From Candidatus Zixiibacteriota bacterium (GTDB lineage: Bacteria; Zixibacteria; MSB-5A5; GN15; FEB-12): DNA of 64,000 nt. A program made the position numbers and the translations under genes. A model generated the notes under the pieces. That model was not told the origin of the DNA. It made no database searches and worked only from the letters and a program-made list of their open reading frames with translations. Shown in pieces: positions 42,914-51,277 of the stretch. The stretch lies in assembly GCA_022571985.1 (NCBI GenBank), contig JACZWU010000005.1, forward strand, positions 62,001 to 126,000. Direction: 5' to 3'. The first letter of the stretch is position 1. The number at the start of each line of letters is the position of its first letter.

Positions 42914-43645
42914 ATGTTATTCTTAAGAGAAACAATTCAGAATCGTTTGCTGCCTTTATGCGGTCTAATAGCTATCTTGACATTTACGGCAAGCTGCGGA
43001 AGTGACAGCAACATCGGCGGAAATTCTACTGACCCCGGCGGGACAAATATCCTTTATCAGGATGATTTTGCGGGCACTACTCTCGCTACCGCCTGGACGC
43101 CCACAATTTTTGGGGGTGGTGCAATAGGGATCGATGCCACTACAGGTCAGCCGGCGCCATCGCTGTATATTCAGTCCGACTCCACTTGGACTTCACAGTC
43201 GCTGGTCAAGTTGTCACAGCCGTATAGCAATGTCGGCGGGGTGAGTTTCTCCATACAAGTTCAAATCGATAATCCGGGCAGTGCAGACAAAATACTCGAC
43301 GCCATAAGAATTACGGTTCATGACCAGGCGCGTGGTTCAGCAGCAGTGGTAACAATTAGCAGATACCAGGTAGGTTCCAACATTTTAAAGATCACCTATG
43401 ACCTTTATCCTGGAAGCTCCCCCTGGCAACAAGTCAGAGAATGGAACATTGCGTTATCACCTGGTTTTCATGAGTTCCGATATACTGTCTACCCGGATGG
43501 CAAAGCCAAATGGTTCCGTGACGGGATACAAAGGATTTCTACTTATACAGGCGTTCAGGTACTTGAGGCTGATTTGGAATTACATCTGAATGTGAGCGGG
43601 GTTGATGCGGCGGCGCACTTTGACAACGTTCTTGTTTCCCGATAG
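42914..43645 (+). CDS. ConA-like lipoprotein, paralogue 2
   Basis: 243 residues. Same layout as 39118-39846: lipobox FTASC (Cys near 24), linker SDSNIGGNSTDPGG, then the beta-sandwich (YQDDFAGTTLATAW, PAPSLYIQSDS, VSFSIQVQIDN, SPWQQVREWNIALSPGFHEFRYTVYPDGKAKWFRDGIQR, AHFDNVLVSR). The signal peptide and C-terminal half are most conserved; residues about 45-75 differ most, possibly the binding face. It is the last accessory gene before ruvC. Confidence 0.75.
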   Translation: MLFLRETIQNRLLPLCGLIAILTFTASCGSDSNIGGNSTDPGGTNILYQDDFAGTTLATAWTPTIFGGGAIGIDATTGQPAPSLYIQSDSTWTSQSLVKLSQPYSNVGGVSFSIQVQIDNPGSADKILDAIRITVHDQARGSAAVVTISRYQVGSNILKITYDLYPGSSPWQQVREWNIALSPGFHEFRYTVYPDGKAKWFRDGIQRISTYTGVQVLEADLELHLNVSGVDAAAHFDNVLVSR

Positions 43646-43801
43646 AGTACTTTGCCCGGCGCCCCACTTTTCGACCCTTTCCGCCAAGGTGGACTCAAGA
43701 CAAGCGCAGGCTCAGGATGCCGATAGTTCCCCTCTATCACATACTGAACAAATAAGCTTGTTTTAGTTGATATAAAAGGCTTTTCACCTCTAAATAGTGC
43801 C

Positions 43802-44302
43802 ATGCGAGTATTAGGCATTGACCCGGGTCTGAATATCAGCGGTTACGGAATTATCGAAAGCCTTGGTGACGGCAGCGATATGAATATAATCGAGGCCGGA
43901 ATTATACGCACCAACGTGAAAGCTGATATGGACCAGCGTTTAGTAGAAATAGGGCGGGAGTTCGATTCTGTACTGAAGCAGTTTGAGCCGGATGTGATGG
44001 CTATCGAAGAACTTTACTCGCATTTTAACCACCCCAAGACATCTATAATCATGGGACATGCCCGCGGGCTGATGATCTTTAAAGCGGCGGAGGCGGGTCT
44101 TCGGGTAGTATCGTACGCTTCGACCCGTATCAAAAAATCTCTGACCGGCAACGGCCGTGCCACCAAAGAGCAGATGCAAAAAGCGGTGCAGACTAATATG
44201 GGGCTGAAATCTCTGCCCGAGCCGCCCGATGTGGCCGATGCGCTGGCGGTGGCCTGGTGTCATCTGCAGGCGATCAACCGAATCGAGGTAGCTGCGATAT
44301 GA
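43802..44302 (+). CDS. ruvC: Holliday junction endonuclease RuvC
   Basis: 166 residues. RNase H-like fold with the four acidic residues: Asp7 in GIDPGLNISGYG, Glu in AIEELYSHFN near 68, and the paired Asp in PPDVADALAVAWC near 141-144. GHARGLMIFKAAEAG and KKSLTGNGRATKEQMQ are conserved. It cleaves four-way junctions with RuvAB during recombination. The stop overlaps ruvA by 4 bases. Confidence 0.96.
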   Translation: MRVLGIDPGLNISGYGIIESLGDGSDMNIIEAGIIRTNVKADMDQRLVEIGREFDSVLKQFEPDVMAIEELYSHFNHPKTSIIMGHARGLMIFKAAEAGLRVVSYASTRIKKSLTGNGRATKEQMQKAVQTNMGLKSLPEPPDVADALAVAWCHLQAINRIEVAAI

Positions 44303-44961
44303 TAAGCAGAATTCGAGGCAAGCTGGCCGAAATTAACGAAGACTCGGCCCTGGTAGAAAACGGCGGCGTATTTTACGAAGTAAAAGTTCCATCAGCGCTG
44401 GCCGAACGTTTGAAAGAATCCGGTAAAGTCGGTCAGACAATTACTTTTGAAACTATAAATTTTATCGAAGCCGGCGAAAGAAAAACTTATCTGTATCCGA
44501 GATTAGTCGGCTTTACCGACCCCATCGCCCGCGAATTTTTCCTGCTGTTTACGCAGGTGCAGGGCATGGGAGTCAAAAAAGCGCTGCGGTCACTTACTAT
44601 ACCTATCAAAGATATAGCAGCCGCGATCGAAAACCGGGACTCAACCGAGCTCTGCCGGCTGCCCGGTGTGGGCGGCAGACTGGCTGACAAGATAATAGCT
44701 CAGCTGCACGGCAAGACGGCCAAATTTGCTTTGTCCAGAGAAGATGAACCGCTGGCCAAGTCCGGCAAAAGTAAAGTTTCTTCAAATTTCGAAGACGAAG
44801 CTATGGAAGTCCTGCTGCAATTGCAGTATAATCAGAGTGAAGCCCGGAGGATGATTGATTCGGCCCTGAGACTGAATGCTGATATCGGCAGCAGTGAAGA
44901 GTTGATTTCATTCATTTTCAAGAACGAAATGAAAAGTGAACCGCTTCGAAAGGGAGCCTAA
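44299..44961 (+). CDS. ruvA: Holliday junction branch-migration protein RuvA
   Basis: 220 residues from ATG 44299 (ISRIRGKLAEI), overlapping the ruvC stop; the frame's upstream extension lies inside ruvC. Domain I OB fold, domain II helix-hairpin-helix motifs (FTQVQGMGVKKALRSL and LCRLPGVGGRLADKII), and a C-terminal three-helix domain that contacts RuvB (EDEAMEVLLQLQYNQSEARRMI). It binds junctions as a tetramer. ruvB follows after 3 bases. Confidence 0.95.
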   Translation: MISRIRGKLAEINEDSALVENGGVFYEVKVPSALAERLKESGKVGQTITFETINFIEAGERKTYLYPRLVGFTDPIAREFFLLFTQVQGMGVKKALRSLTIPIKDIAAAIENRDSTELCRLPGVGGRLADKIIAQLHGKTAKFALSREDEPLAKSGKSKVSSNFEDEAMEVLLQLQYNQSEARRMIDSALRLNADIGSSEELISFIFKNEMKSEPLRKGA

Positions 44962-44964
44962 AAC

Positions 44965-45993
44965 TTGAGCCGCGAACGCGTCGTAACACCCAGTCAGATT
45001 GAACCGGAAGAGGATTTACTACAGCTCTCCTTGCGCCCTAAAAGCCTCGATGAGTATATAGGACAAAACGAGTTACGTGGGAAACTTAAAGTTGCGCTCG
45101 ATGCTGCCCGGCAGCGCCAGGAACCAATCGAGCATACTCTTTTTTACGGCCCGCCCGGCTTAGGCAAGACCACTCTGGCACATATCATAGCCAACGAGAT
45201 GGGCTCCAAGCTTTATTCTACGGCGGGGCCGGCACTGCACCGCACCGGTGACCTCATGGGGATTCTAACCACGCTCAAGGAAGGGGACGTTTTGTTTATC
45301 GATGAGATCCACCGGCTTTCTCCGTCAATTGAAGAGTTCTTGTATCCGGCTATGGAAGATTTCAAAGTTGATTTTGTAGTCGATAAGGGGGCCTTTGCTA
45401 AAGTCATAAATGTACCGCTGGAAAGGTTTACATTGATAGGTGCCACCACCCGGGCCGGAATGCTCTCAGCGCCGCTTCGCGACAGATTCGGGCTTTACTA
45501 TCATATCGATTTTTATCCGCCGGATGAATTAAAGCAGATAGTATTACGTTCTTCGAAACTTCTTGAAACGACAATAGATGTTGAATCGGCCGGAGATATT
45601 GCCGGACGGGCTCGCGGCACTCCCAGAGTGGCCAATAGATTGTTAAGAAGAGTTCGTGATTACGCCGCTGTCAAAGGGAACGGTATTATTGAGACTGCTA
45701 TAACCTGTGAAGCACTTGAGGCCGAAGGCATCGACTCAGCCGGGCTTGACCCGCTCGACCGTAAACTGCTCAAGGTTGTCATCGAATACTACAATGGCGG
45801 CCCGGTTGGTATTGAAGCGCTCGGCGCAACTTTGAATGAAGAAGTAGATACTCTGGTTGATATGGTAGAGCCGTTTCTACTGAAAATCGGTTATATTCAG
45901 CGAACTAATCGAGGCCGAATGGCTTCAGATTCGGCAGCCCGACATCTGGGACTCAAATTGCCAAATTCATCCAGTCAGCAAAGCATGTTTTAG
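44965..45993 (+). CDS. ruvB: Holliday junction branch-migration ATPase RuvB
   Basis: 342 residues, starting at TTG 44965 behind AAGGGAG. AAA+ ATPase with LRPKSLDEYIGQ, Walker A FYGPPGLGKTTLAH, Walker B LFIDEIHRLSP, sensor 1 GATTRAGMLSAPLRDRFG, arginine finger region, and a winged-helix end (TLVDMVEPFLLKIGYIQRTNRGR). It drives junction migration with RuvA. It ends the ruvCAB operon. Confidence 0.96.
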   Translation: MSRERVVTPSQIEPEEDLLQLSLRPKSLDEYIGQNELRGKLKVALDAARQRQEPIEHTLFYGPPGLGKTTLAHIIANEMGSKLYSTAGPALHRTGDLMGILTTLKEGDVLFIDEIHRLSPSIEEFLYPAMEDFKVDFVVDKGAFAKVINVPLERFTLIGATTRAGMLSAPLRDRFGLYYHIDFYPPDELKQIVLRSSKLLETTIDVESAGDIAGRARGTPRVANRLLRRVRDYAAVKGNGIIETAITCEALEAEGIDSAGLDPLDRKLLKVVIEYYNGGPVGIEALGATLNEEVDTLVDMVEPFLLKIGYIQRTNRGRMASDSAARHLGLKLPNSSSQQSMF

Positions 45994-46150
45994 AACTTTT
46001 ATTGCTATCAAAGTATTACATTGCTTTAAGCTCGTAAATCGTTGTCTCTCAATAGTGAAATATGGGTTGATATTGGATGGTTTGATGCCGATACTTTATT
46101 GAAGCGGAATACAGCATTCGATTAAGACAAAATCAGGGAGTAGATGAATT

Positions 46151-46435
46151 ATGAGCAACGATGATATACAGCTGCTAATAAATTCCTTAGGCGAGCAGAT
46201 TGTTATTGATAACAATGCCGGTGATATCTTGGGTACGCTTACCAAAGAGACCCTTAGATTTAGGGACAAACTTCTGGAAGAAAATGAGCTGACTTTGACA
46301 GTCGCTGATACCCGTATAGCTCTGGAGGCTCTGGAAGAATACTTTCAGAAGCGGGAACCGAGCCAGAAACTGACCCCGGAGCAGGCCTCGCTGCTTCAAA
46401 TCTGGATTGACAAGATTACACTTTTCAGTAAGTAA
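46151..46435 (+). CDS. Small acidic helical protein, unknown
   Basis: 94 residues, ATG 46151 (GGGAG upstream). It is acidic, mostly helical (IQLLINSLGEQI, FRDKLLEENELTL, ALEALEEYFQ, ASLLQIWIDKITLF), with no Cys, signal or membrane segment. It lies between ruvB and queA. I do not recognise it; its codon pattern and ribosome site support a real gene. Confidence 0.55.
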   Translation: MSNDDIQLLINSLGEQIVIDNNAGDILGTLTKETLRFRDKLLEENELTLTVADTRIALEALEEYFQKREPSQKLTPEQASLLQIWIDKITLFSK

Positions 46436-46507
46436 ATCTCATATTAGGCAGACATACAAATCAGCTGAGCTTCTATCTGTACTGACTATCTGTTATCATC
46501 CTTTTCA

Positions 46508-47566
46508 ATGGATATAAAGCTGTTCGATTATGATCTCCCGACAGAGCTGATTGCCCAGTATCCTCCCAGGCGGCGCGGGAATTCTAAGCTGATGATACTA
46601 AATCGCTCGACTGGCCAGATAGATATCAGGCCATTTAGCACCTTGTCTGAGTATCTGGTCAGGGGGGATGCACTGGTTATGAATAACACCCGGGTGTTCA
46701 AAGCCAGACTGCTGGGACATCACCAGAGCGGTGCTGAAGTTGAAGTTTTTCTAACTAAGTTTCTTTTACATAGTGCTGATTCATCGAAAAAGAGGCCTCG
46801 CCCTTGGGGGGCGTTAGTTAGGCCTTCGCGGCGTCTCAAAGATGGAGAAGAAATCATTTTTGATGAGCGTCACAGGCTCTGCTTAAAAAAGAATCTGGGA
46901 GACGGCAAGTGGTTCATTGAGTTTTCGTCAAGAACGATGGAGCAAAGCGTTATTCGTAAATTTGGACATATTCCCTTGCCGCAGTATATCAAACGACAGG
47001 ATGAAATCAGCGACTCCAATCGTTACCAGACAGTTTTCGCCAGAAGAGATAGAGCCAATGCTGTCGCGGCACCTACGGCCGGTTTGCATTTCACCCGCAG
47101 CATGCTGGTAAATTTAAAACGGCAGGGCGTCAATACCGTAGAAATAACTCTCGATGTTGGCCCCGGGACATTTAAGCCGGTTCAGGTTGAGGATATTAGA
47201 AATCATAAAGTAGACTCAGAATTTGCCAGCCTTTCAGCCAAGGCTTGCAGGATTTTAAATACTGTTAAGTCAAAAGGAAATAGGGTAATCGCGGTCGGGA
47301 CGACTTCAATGAGGACGCTTGAATCGGCTGCAGTTACCGGTAACGCAATTCAGGCGTTTTCAAAAGACGTTAATTTGTATATCAAACCGGGTTACAGATT
47401 TAAATTTGCCGACCGCCTGCTGACAAATTTCCATCTGCCGAAATCGTCACTTTTGATATTGGTCTCGGCTTTTGCCGGGCGTGAAAGAATTCTAAAAGCT
47501 TATCAGGAAGCCATCAGGAATAAAATGAGATTTTTCAGTTACGGCGACGCCATGCTGATTTTGTAG
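46508..47566 (+). CDS. queA: QueA-like S-adenosylmethionine:tRNA ribosyltransferase-isomerase
   Basis: 352 residues. FDYDLPTELIAQYPP, VMNNTRVFKARL, VAAPTAGLHFT, GTTSMRTLES, LTNFHLPKSSLL and RFFSYGDAML are family motifs. QueA transfers a ribosyl unit from SAM to preQ1 in tRNA, making epoxyqueuosine. Two conserved histidines look changed: the usual LHVGxGTF reads LDVGPGTF (Asp216) and the usual HxMHSE reads HKVDSE (Asp near 236). The reaction may still occur, but a variant role is possible. No other queuosine gene is adjacent. Confidence 0.88.
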   Translation: MDIKLFDYDLPTELIAQYPPRRRGNSKLMILNRSTGQIDIRPFSTLSEYLVRGDALVMNNTRVFKARLLGHHQSGAEVEVFLTKFLLHSADSSKKRPRPWGALVRPSRRLKDGEEIIFDERHRLCLKKNLGDGKWFIEFSSRTMEQSVIRKFGHIPLPQYIKRQDEISDSNRYQTVFARRDRANAVAAPTAGLHFTRSMLVNLKRQGVNTVEITLDVGPGTFKPVQVEDIRNHKVDSEFASLSAKACRILNTVKSKGNRVIAVGTTSMRTLESAAVTGNAIQAFSKDVNLYIKPGYRFKFADRLLTNFHLPKSSLLILVSAFAGRERILKAYQEAIRNKMRFFSYGDAMLIL

Positions 47567-47622
47567 GTCAGAGCAGAAATTCACTTGTTTTCAATTATGA
47601 TAAAGTCATATTTAATTTTCTA

Positions 47623-48321
47623 ATGAGTAACTGGGCATTAATAGTTGCAGCAGGAAAGTCTGAGAGATTTGGCGACCCTCTGCCCAAGCAGTTTCACGAA
47701 ATAGCCGGCAGGCCGCTCTTGAGCTGGACGATCGAAAAGTTTGAACTGGCTTCATCGATTGATAAAATAGCGGTAGTTGTTGCCGCCGATTACCAGCTTG
47801 AAACCAGCCAAAAAATTATCGATCCGTTCGGATTCAATAAAGTAGCCAAAATCGTCAGCGGCGGCCTGAGCAGGCAGGAATCAGTTTCAAAAGGTCTGGA
47901 GGCGCTGCCCGAATCTACCAGGGTTGTGGCAATTCACGACGGAGTGCGAGCTTTGGTATCTCCTGATGATATTGACAAAGTCGTCAAGCTGGCGTTAGCA
48001 GAAAAAGCAGCTATGCTGGCTCTGCCGGCCACGGATACTGTTAAAAAAGTTAAGAACCATTCAGTCGTAGAAACCCTGGACCGCAGTCAGATCTGGCTGG
48101 CGCAGACTCCCCAGGCATTTGAGTATCAGCTGATTCTCGAGGCTCACCGCAAATTTGCTGAGAATCCGAAAGGTACAATCGTAACCGATGATGCCAGTCT
48201 GGTCGAGGCTCTGGGGGTTGGAGTAAAAGTTGTAAAGTCATCATCAATGAATTTGAAAGTAACCACTACTGCAGATTTGAAATATGTGGAAATTGTCTTA
48301 GGGGCCAAAGAGCATGTCTAA
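47623..48321 (+). CDS. ispD: 2-C-methyl-D-erythritol 4-phosphate cytidylyltransferase
   Basis: 232 residues. The nucleotide-binding start WALIVAAGKSERFGDPLPKQF, LLSWTIEKFE, AIHDGVRALVSPDDI, PATDTVKKV and TPQAF are diagnostic. It makes CDP-methylerythritol in the MEP isoprenoid pathway. It overlaps ispF by 8 bases, the common ispDF pair. Confidence 0.95.
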   Translation: MSNWALIVAAGKSERFGDPLPKQFHEIAGRPLLSWTIEKFELASSIDKIAVVVAADYQLETSQKIIDPFGFNKVAKIVSGGLSRQESVSKGLEALPESTRVVAIHDGVRALVSPDDIDKVVKLALAEKAAMLALPATDTVKKVKNHSVVETLDRSQIWLAQTPQAFEYQLILEAHRKFAENPKGTIVTDDASLVEALGVGVKVVKSSSMNLKVTTTADLKYVEIVLGAKEHV

Positions 48322-48802
48322 TTACAGAATTGGTTATGGCTACGATGTTCACCGTCTGATTACAGGCCGCAAATTAATTCTGGGTGGAGTAGAAATAGAA
48401 TTTGAAAAAGGACTCGATGGTCACAGCGATGCCGATGTCGTTCTTCACGCTATTTGTGACGCCATGTTAGGTGCGGCTGCGCTGGGCGATATTGGCGAAC
48501 ATTTCCCGCCCGATGACCCACAATACAAAGATGCCGATTCAAGGGAACTCTTAAAGCAGGTGCACAAGAAAGTAAAAGAAAGTGGCTGGAGTAAAATTGA
48601 AAATATTGACGTTACGATTATGGCCGAACGGCCGAAGCTGACTAAGTTCAAATCTCTCATGAAAGAAGAAATATCAAGGCTGCTTGAGATAGATTCGTCA
48701 CGCGTAAACATTAAAGCAACCACTACCGAAGGGCTGGGCGCTATCGGTCGTCAGGAAGGTATAGCGGCTGCTGCTGTCTGTCTTTTAAAAAACGATGATT
48801 GA
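48314..48802 (+). CDS. ispF: 2-C-methyl-D-erythritol 2,4-cyclodiphosphate synthase
   Basis: 162 residues. GYDVHRLITGRKLILGG and GHSDADVVLHAICDAMLGAAALGDIGEHFPPDD carry the zinc ligands (Asp/His) and substrate site; ATTTEGLGAIGRQEGIAA closes the domain. It acts two steps after IspD. The stop overlaps the DedA gene by 8 bases. Confidence 0.96.
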   Translation: MSNYRIGYGYDVHRLITGRKLILGGVEIEFEKGLDGHSDADVVLHAICDAMLGAAALGDIGEHFPPDDPQYKDADSRELLKQVHKKVKESGWSKIENIDVTIMAERPKLTKFKSLMKEEISRLLEIDSSRVNIKATTTEGLGAIGRQEGIAAAAVCLLKNDD

Positions 48803-49424
48803 ACAACCGGCCTATATAATAGAATTTCTTGACAGCATTTTCAGCTTTGGCACATTCTGGGTCTATCTGGTTTTGTTTGCAGCCTGTTTTATCGAGAATC
48901 TTTTTCCACCCTTTCCGGGCGACAGTTTTATTATCGCAGCCGGCGGGCTGGTGGCATTGCAGCGGCTTGACCTGACCCTGACGGCAGCTACGATTTTGGT
49001 CGGAGGTGTCAGTTCAGTTATGCTGCTCTACTACTTTGGCGCCGGATATGGCCGCAGATATTTTCAGAAGAAAGATTATAAATACTTTTCTGTAAAAGAT
49101 ATTGAACTGATGGAAGTCCGGCTTTTAAAATACGGTGCAATTGTACTTGTCATTTCCCGCTTTTTGGTGGGTATTCGTTCTGCGGTAGCTGTCGCTGCCG
49201 GGGTCGGCCGCTATCCGGCTTTAAATATGTTTTTCTATTCTACTATTTCTTATTTTTTGTTTACCTTTGTTTTGATGTATCTTGCCATTGAAACTGTCGA
49301 GAATTTTGATGTAATTATTCAATTCATGGATAAATACAATTTGATCGTCTGGCCCATAATGATTATGGCGGTTTTTTCGTATATTCTGACAAAATATGTG
49401 AAATTCAAAAGAGAGGACGCATGA
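48795..49424 (+). CDS. DedA family membrane protein
   Basis: 209 residues, about five hydrophobic segments. FAACFIENLFPPFPGDSFIIAAGGL with the ENLFPPFPG-type re-entrant loop, GYGRRYFQKK, and RFLVGIRSAVAVAAGVGRYPALNMFFYSTI match DedA/VTT proteins, now known to scramble or flip undecaprenyl phosphate and phospholipids. It is translated overlapping ispF, and undecaprenyl carriers derive from that pathway. ddl overlaps its stop by 4 bases. Confidence 0.9.
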   Translation: MIEQPAYIIEFLDSIFSFGTFWVYLVLFAACFIENLFPPFPGDSFIIAAGGLVALQRLDLTLTAATILVGGVSSVMLLYYFGAGYGRRYFQKKDYKYFSVKDIELMEVRLLKYGAIVLVISRFLVGIRSAVAVAAGVGRYPALNMFFYSTISYFLFTFVLMYLAIETVENFDVIIQFMDKYNLIVWPIMIMAVFSYILTKYVKFKREDA

Positions 49425-50449
49425 AAGTATTGCTGCTGGCAGGTGGCGACTCTGGCGAACGCGAAGTATCGCTCGACTCCGGAGCCGCGGTTTATGAGTC
49501 ACTCAAGCGCCTGGGGTTTACGGTCTATGCCATTGACCCGGCCAGCGGTAAGTCTCTTCTGACCAGCGACGGAAAATTCCTGACCGGGCCATCAACCAGT
49601 GGAGCTACCGCAGCAGCTCCGCTTCAGCGGGGCGCAATGGCTCTGGCCAAAACTCTGATTACGCCGGCCTTTGATGACATCAAGGTGGTTTTTCTGGCGC
49701 TGCACGGCGGCACAGGAGAGAATGGCGCTATTCAAAATTTGCTGGAACTGGCCGGGATGCCCTTTACCGGATCCGACATGACCGCTTCAACTGTGGCCAT
49801 GCACAAAGATATGTCGAAACGGTTGTTTCAATCCGAAGGCATAAAAACACCGAAATGGAAAACATTCCGCGTAAAAGACAACGGCATCAGCCGTGATATC
49901 GTAAACGCAATCGGCTCTTTTTTCAAATTTCCTGTCATTGTTAAACCAAACGATTCTGGCTCCACTCTCGGTCTTACCAGAGTAGAAAAAAGAGAAGAGT
50001 TAGCCGAAGCATTTCAAAAGTCGCTCAAAGAATCAAAGATTGTTTTAGTCGAAGAATATATCGCCGGACGAGAGCTGACTGTTCCGGTTTTGGATAATCG
50101 GATATTGCCTGTTATCGAAATAATACCCGAAAGCGGATTGTATGATTACGAGGCGAAATATACCAAAGGCAGATCGCAATACGTCGTACCGGCTGAGATA
50201 AGCGACAAACTATCTGACAAAATCAAATCAACGGCAAAACAGGTGTATGATATCCTCGGCGCAGCTGGACTTGCCCGTATAGACTTTATATTAGCCAAAG
50301 GCAACAAGTACCATTGTTTAGAGTTGAACACTCTTCCCGGCCTGACAGAACTTTCGTTAGCTCCCATGGCCGCTAAGGCCGATGGCATTGAGTTTGACAA
50401 ACTTATCAAAATGCTGATAGATTCAGCTCTGGTTCATCACCCAAAATAG
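49421..50449 (+). CDS. ddl: D-alanine--D-alanine ligase
   Basis: 342 residues, ATP-grasp. KVLLLAGGDSGEREVSLDSG at the start, ALHGGTGENGAIQNLLELAGMPFTGSD, KPNDSGSTLGL, EEYIAGRELTVPV, ARIDFIL and LELNTLPGLTELSL are family motifs. It joins two D-Ala for peptidoglycan. The ATG overlaps the DedA stop; the HAD gene follows with a 1-base overlap. Confidence 0.94.
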   Translation: MKVLLLAGGDSGEREVSLDSGAAVYESLKRLGFTVYAIDPASGKSLLTSDGKFLTGPSTSGATAAAPLQRGAMALAKTLITPAFDDIKVVFLALHGGTGENGAIQNLLELAGMPFTGSDMTASTVAMHKDMSKRLFQSEGIKTPKWKTFRVKDNGISRDIVNAIGSFFKFPVIVKPNDSGSTLGLTRVEKREELAEAFQKSLKESKIVLVEEYIAGRELTVPVLDNRILPVIEIIPESGLYDYEAKYTKGRSQYVVPAEISDKLSDKIKSTAKQVYDILGAAGLARIDFILAKGNKYHCLELNTLPGLTELSLAPMAAKADGIEFDKLIKMLIDSALVHHPK

Positions 50450-51186
50450 TGGAAAAGCTAAAACCTAAAGCTGTAATTTTCGATCTCGGCTCAACCCTGA
50501 TTGATTACCTGACAGATGACTGGTTTGAGGTAAGTTATGCTGCCACCCAAAGTGCACATCAACAGTTTCTCGGTTCAGGGCACTCTTTACCGGACTTTGA
50601 GGAATTCTGGAATCAGCTGGAAAAAATAAAAGATAGTTACAGAGAAAAAGCACAAAAGGAATATCAGGAGTGGACAATTATTGAAGCCGTTTCGGATACG
50701 TTCAAAGTCTTAGAGTTCGACAATAACGGGCACATGGCAGGAGAATTTTTTGATCTATACTATAAAGTAATATCAGAAAAACTTTATATTTATGACGACA
50801 CAATTGAAACCTTAAATTGGATAAAAGAGCGGGTAGGAACAATTGGTCTTATCTCAAATACTTTTTTCCCCGAAGAAAAGCACCTTGAAGAATTAAATAG
50901 ATTTAAAATCGCTGCTTTTTTTGACTTTAAAATTTTTAGTTCAACTTTCGGTCTTCGTAAACCCCATCCGGATATTTTCAGCAGAGCTGTAGAACTGGCC
51001 GGGTTTGAACCAAACGAATGTGTCTATATCGGCGACAGATATGTTGAAGATATCACCGGTCCGGCAAAAATCGGCATGCCTGCTATTCTAAAGAAAATAA
51101 AGGGCAGAGAATACCCTGAAGAAATGCCGGAATCTACCCGCCAAATCAGCACTCTAAGCGAGCTCAAGAACCACTTCGATATTTAA
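50449..51186 (+). CDS. HAD-superfamily hydrolase
   Basis: 245 residues from GTG 50449, sharing one base with the ddl stop (TAGTG). Motif I is VIFDLGSTL, lacking the second Asp of DxD, as in several HAD subgroups; motif II lies in GLISNT, motif III in LRKPHPDIF, motif IV YIGDRYVEDITGPAKIGM. An alpha-helical C1 cap (about 20-110) fits YjjG- or haloacid dehalogenase-like phosphatases. Substrate is unknown. It is AT-richer than ddl. Confidence 0.85.
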   Translation: MEKLKPKAVIFDLGSTLIDYLTDDWFEVSYAATQSAHQQFLGSGHSLPDFEEFWNQLEKIKDSYREKAQKEYQEWTIIEAVSDTFKVLEFDNNGHMAGEFFDLYYKVISEKLYIYDDTIETLNWIKERVGTIGLISNTFFPEEKHLEELNRFKIAAFFDFKIFSSTFGLRKPHPDIFSRAVELAGFEPNECVYIGDRYVEDITGPAKIGMPAILKKIKGREYPEEMPESTRQISTLSELKNHFDI

Positions 51187-51277
51187 AGCTGGAAATTCGC
51201 GGCTGATAAGCTATATTCTCACTTCAAATCAGAATTCTGATAATTGAATTCTTTCGAATTGAAATACTGAGGTAGAA

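Noticed and set aside
50449-51186. Inactivated HAD enzyme because of DLGST in motif I
   Set aside because: The nucleophile Asp is present and several active HAD subgroups lack the second Asp, so loss of activity is not supported.
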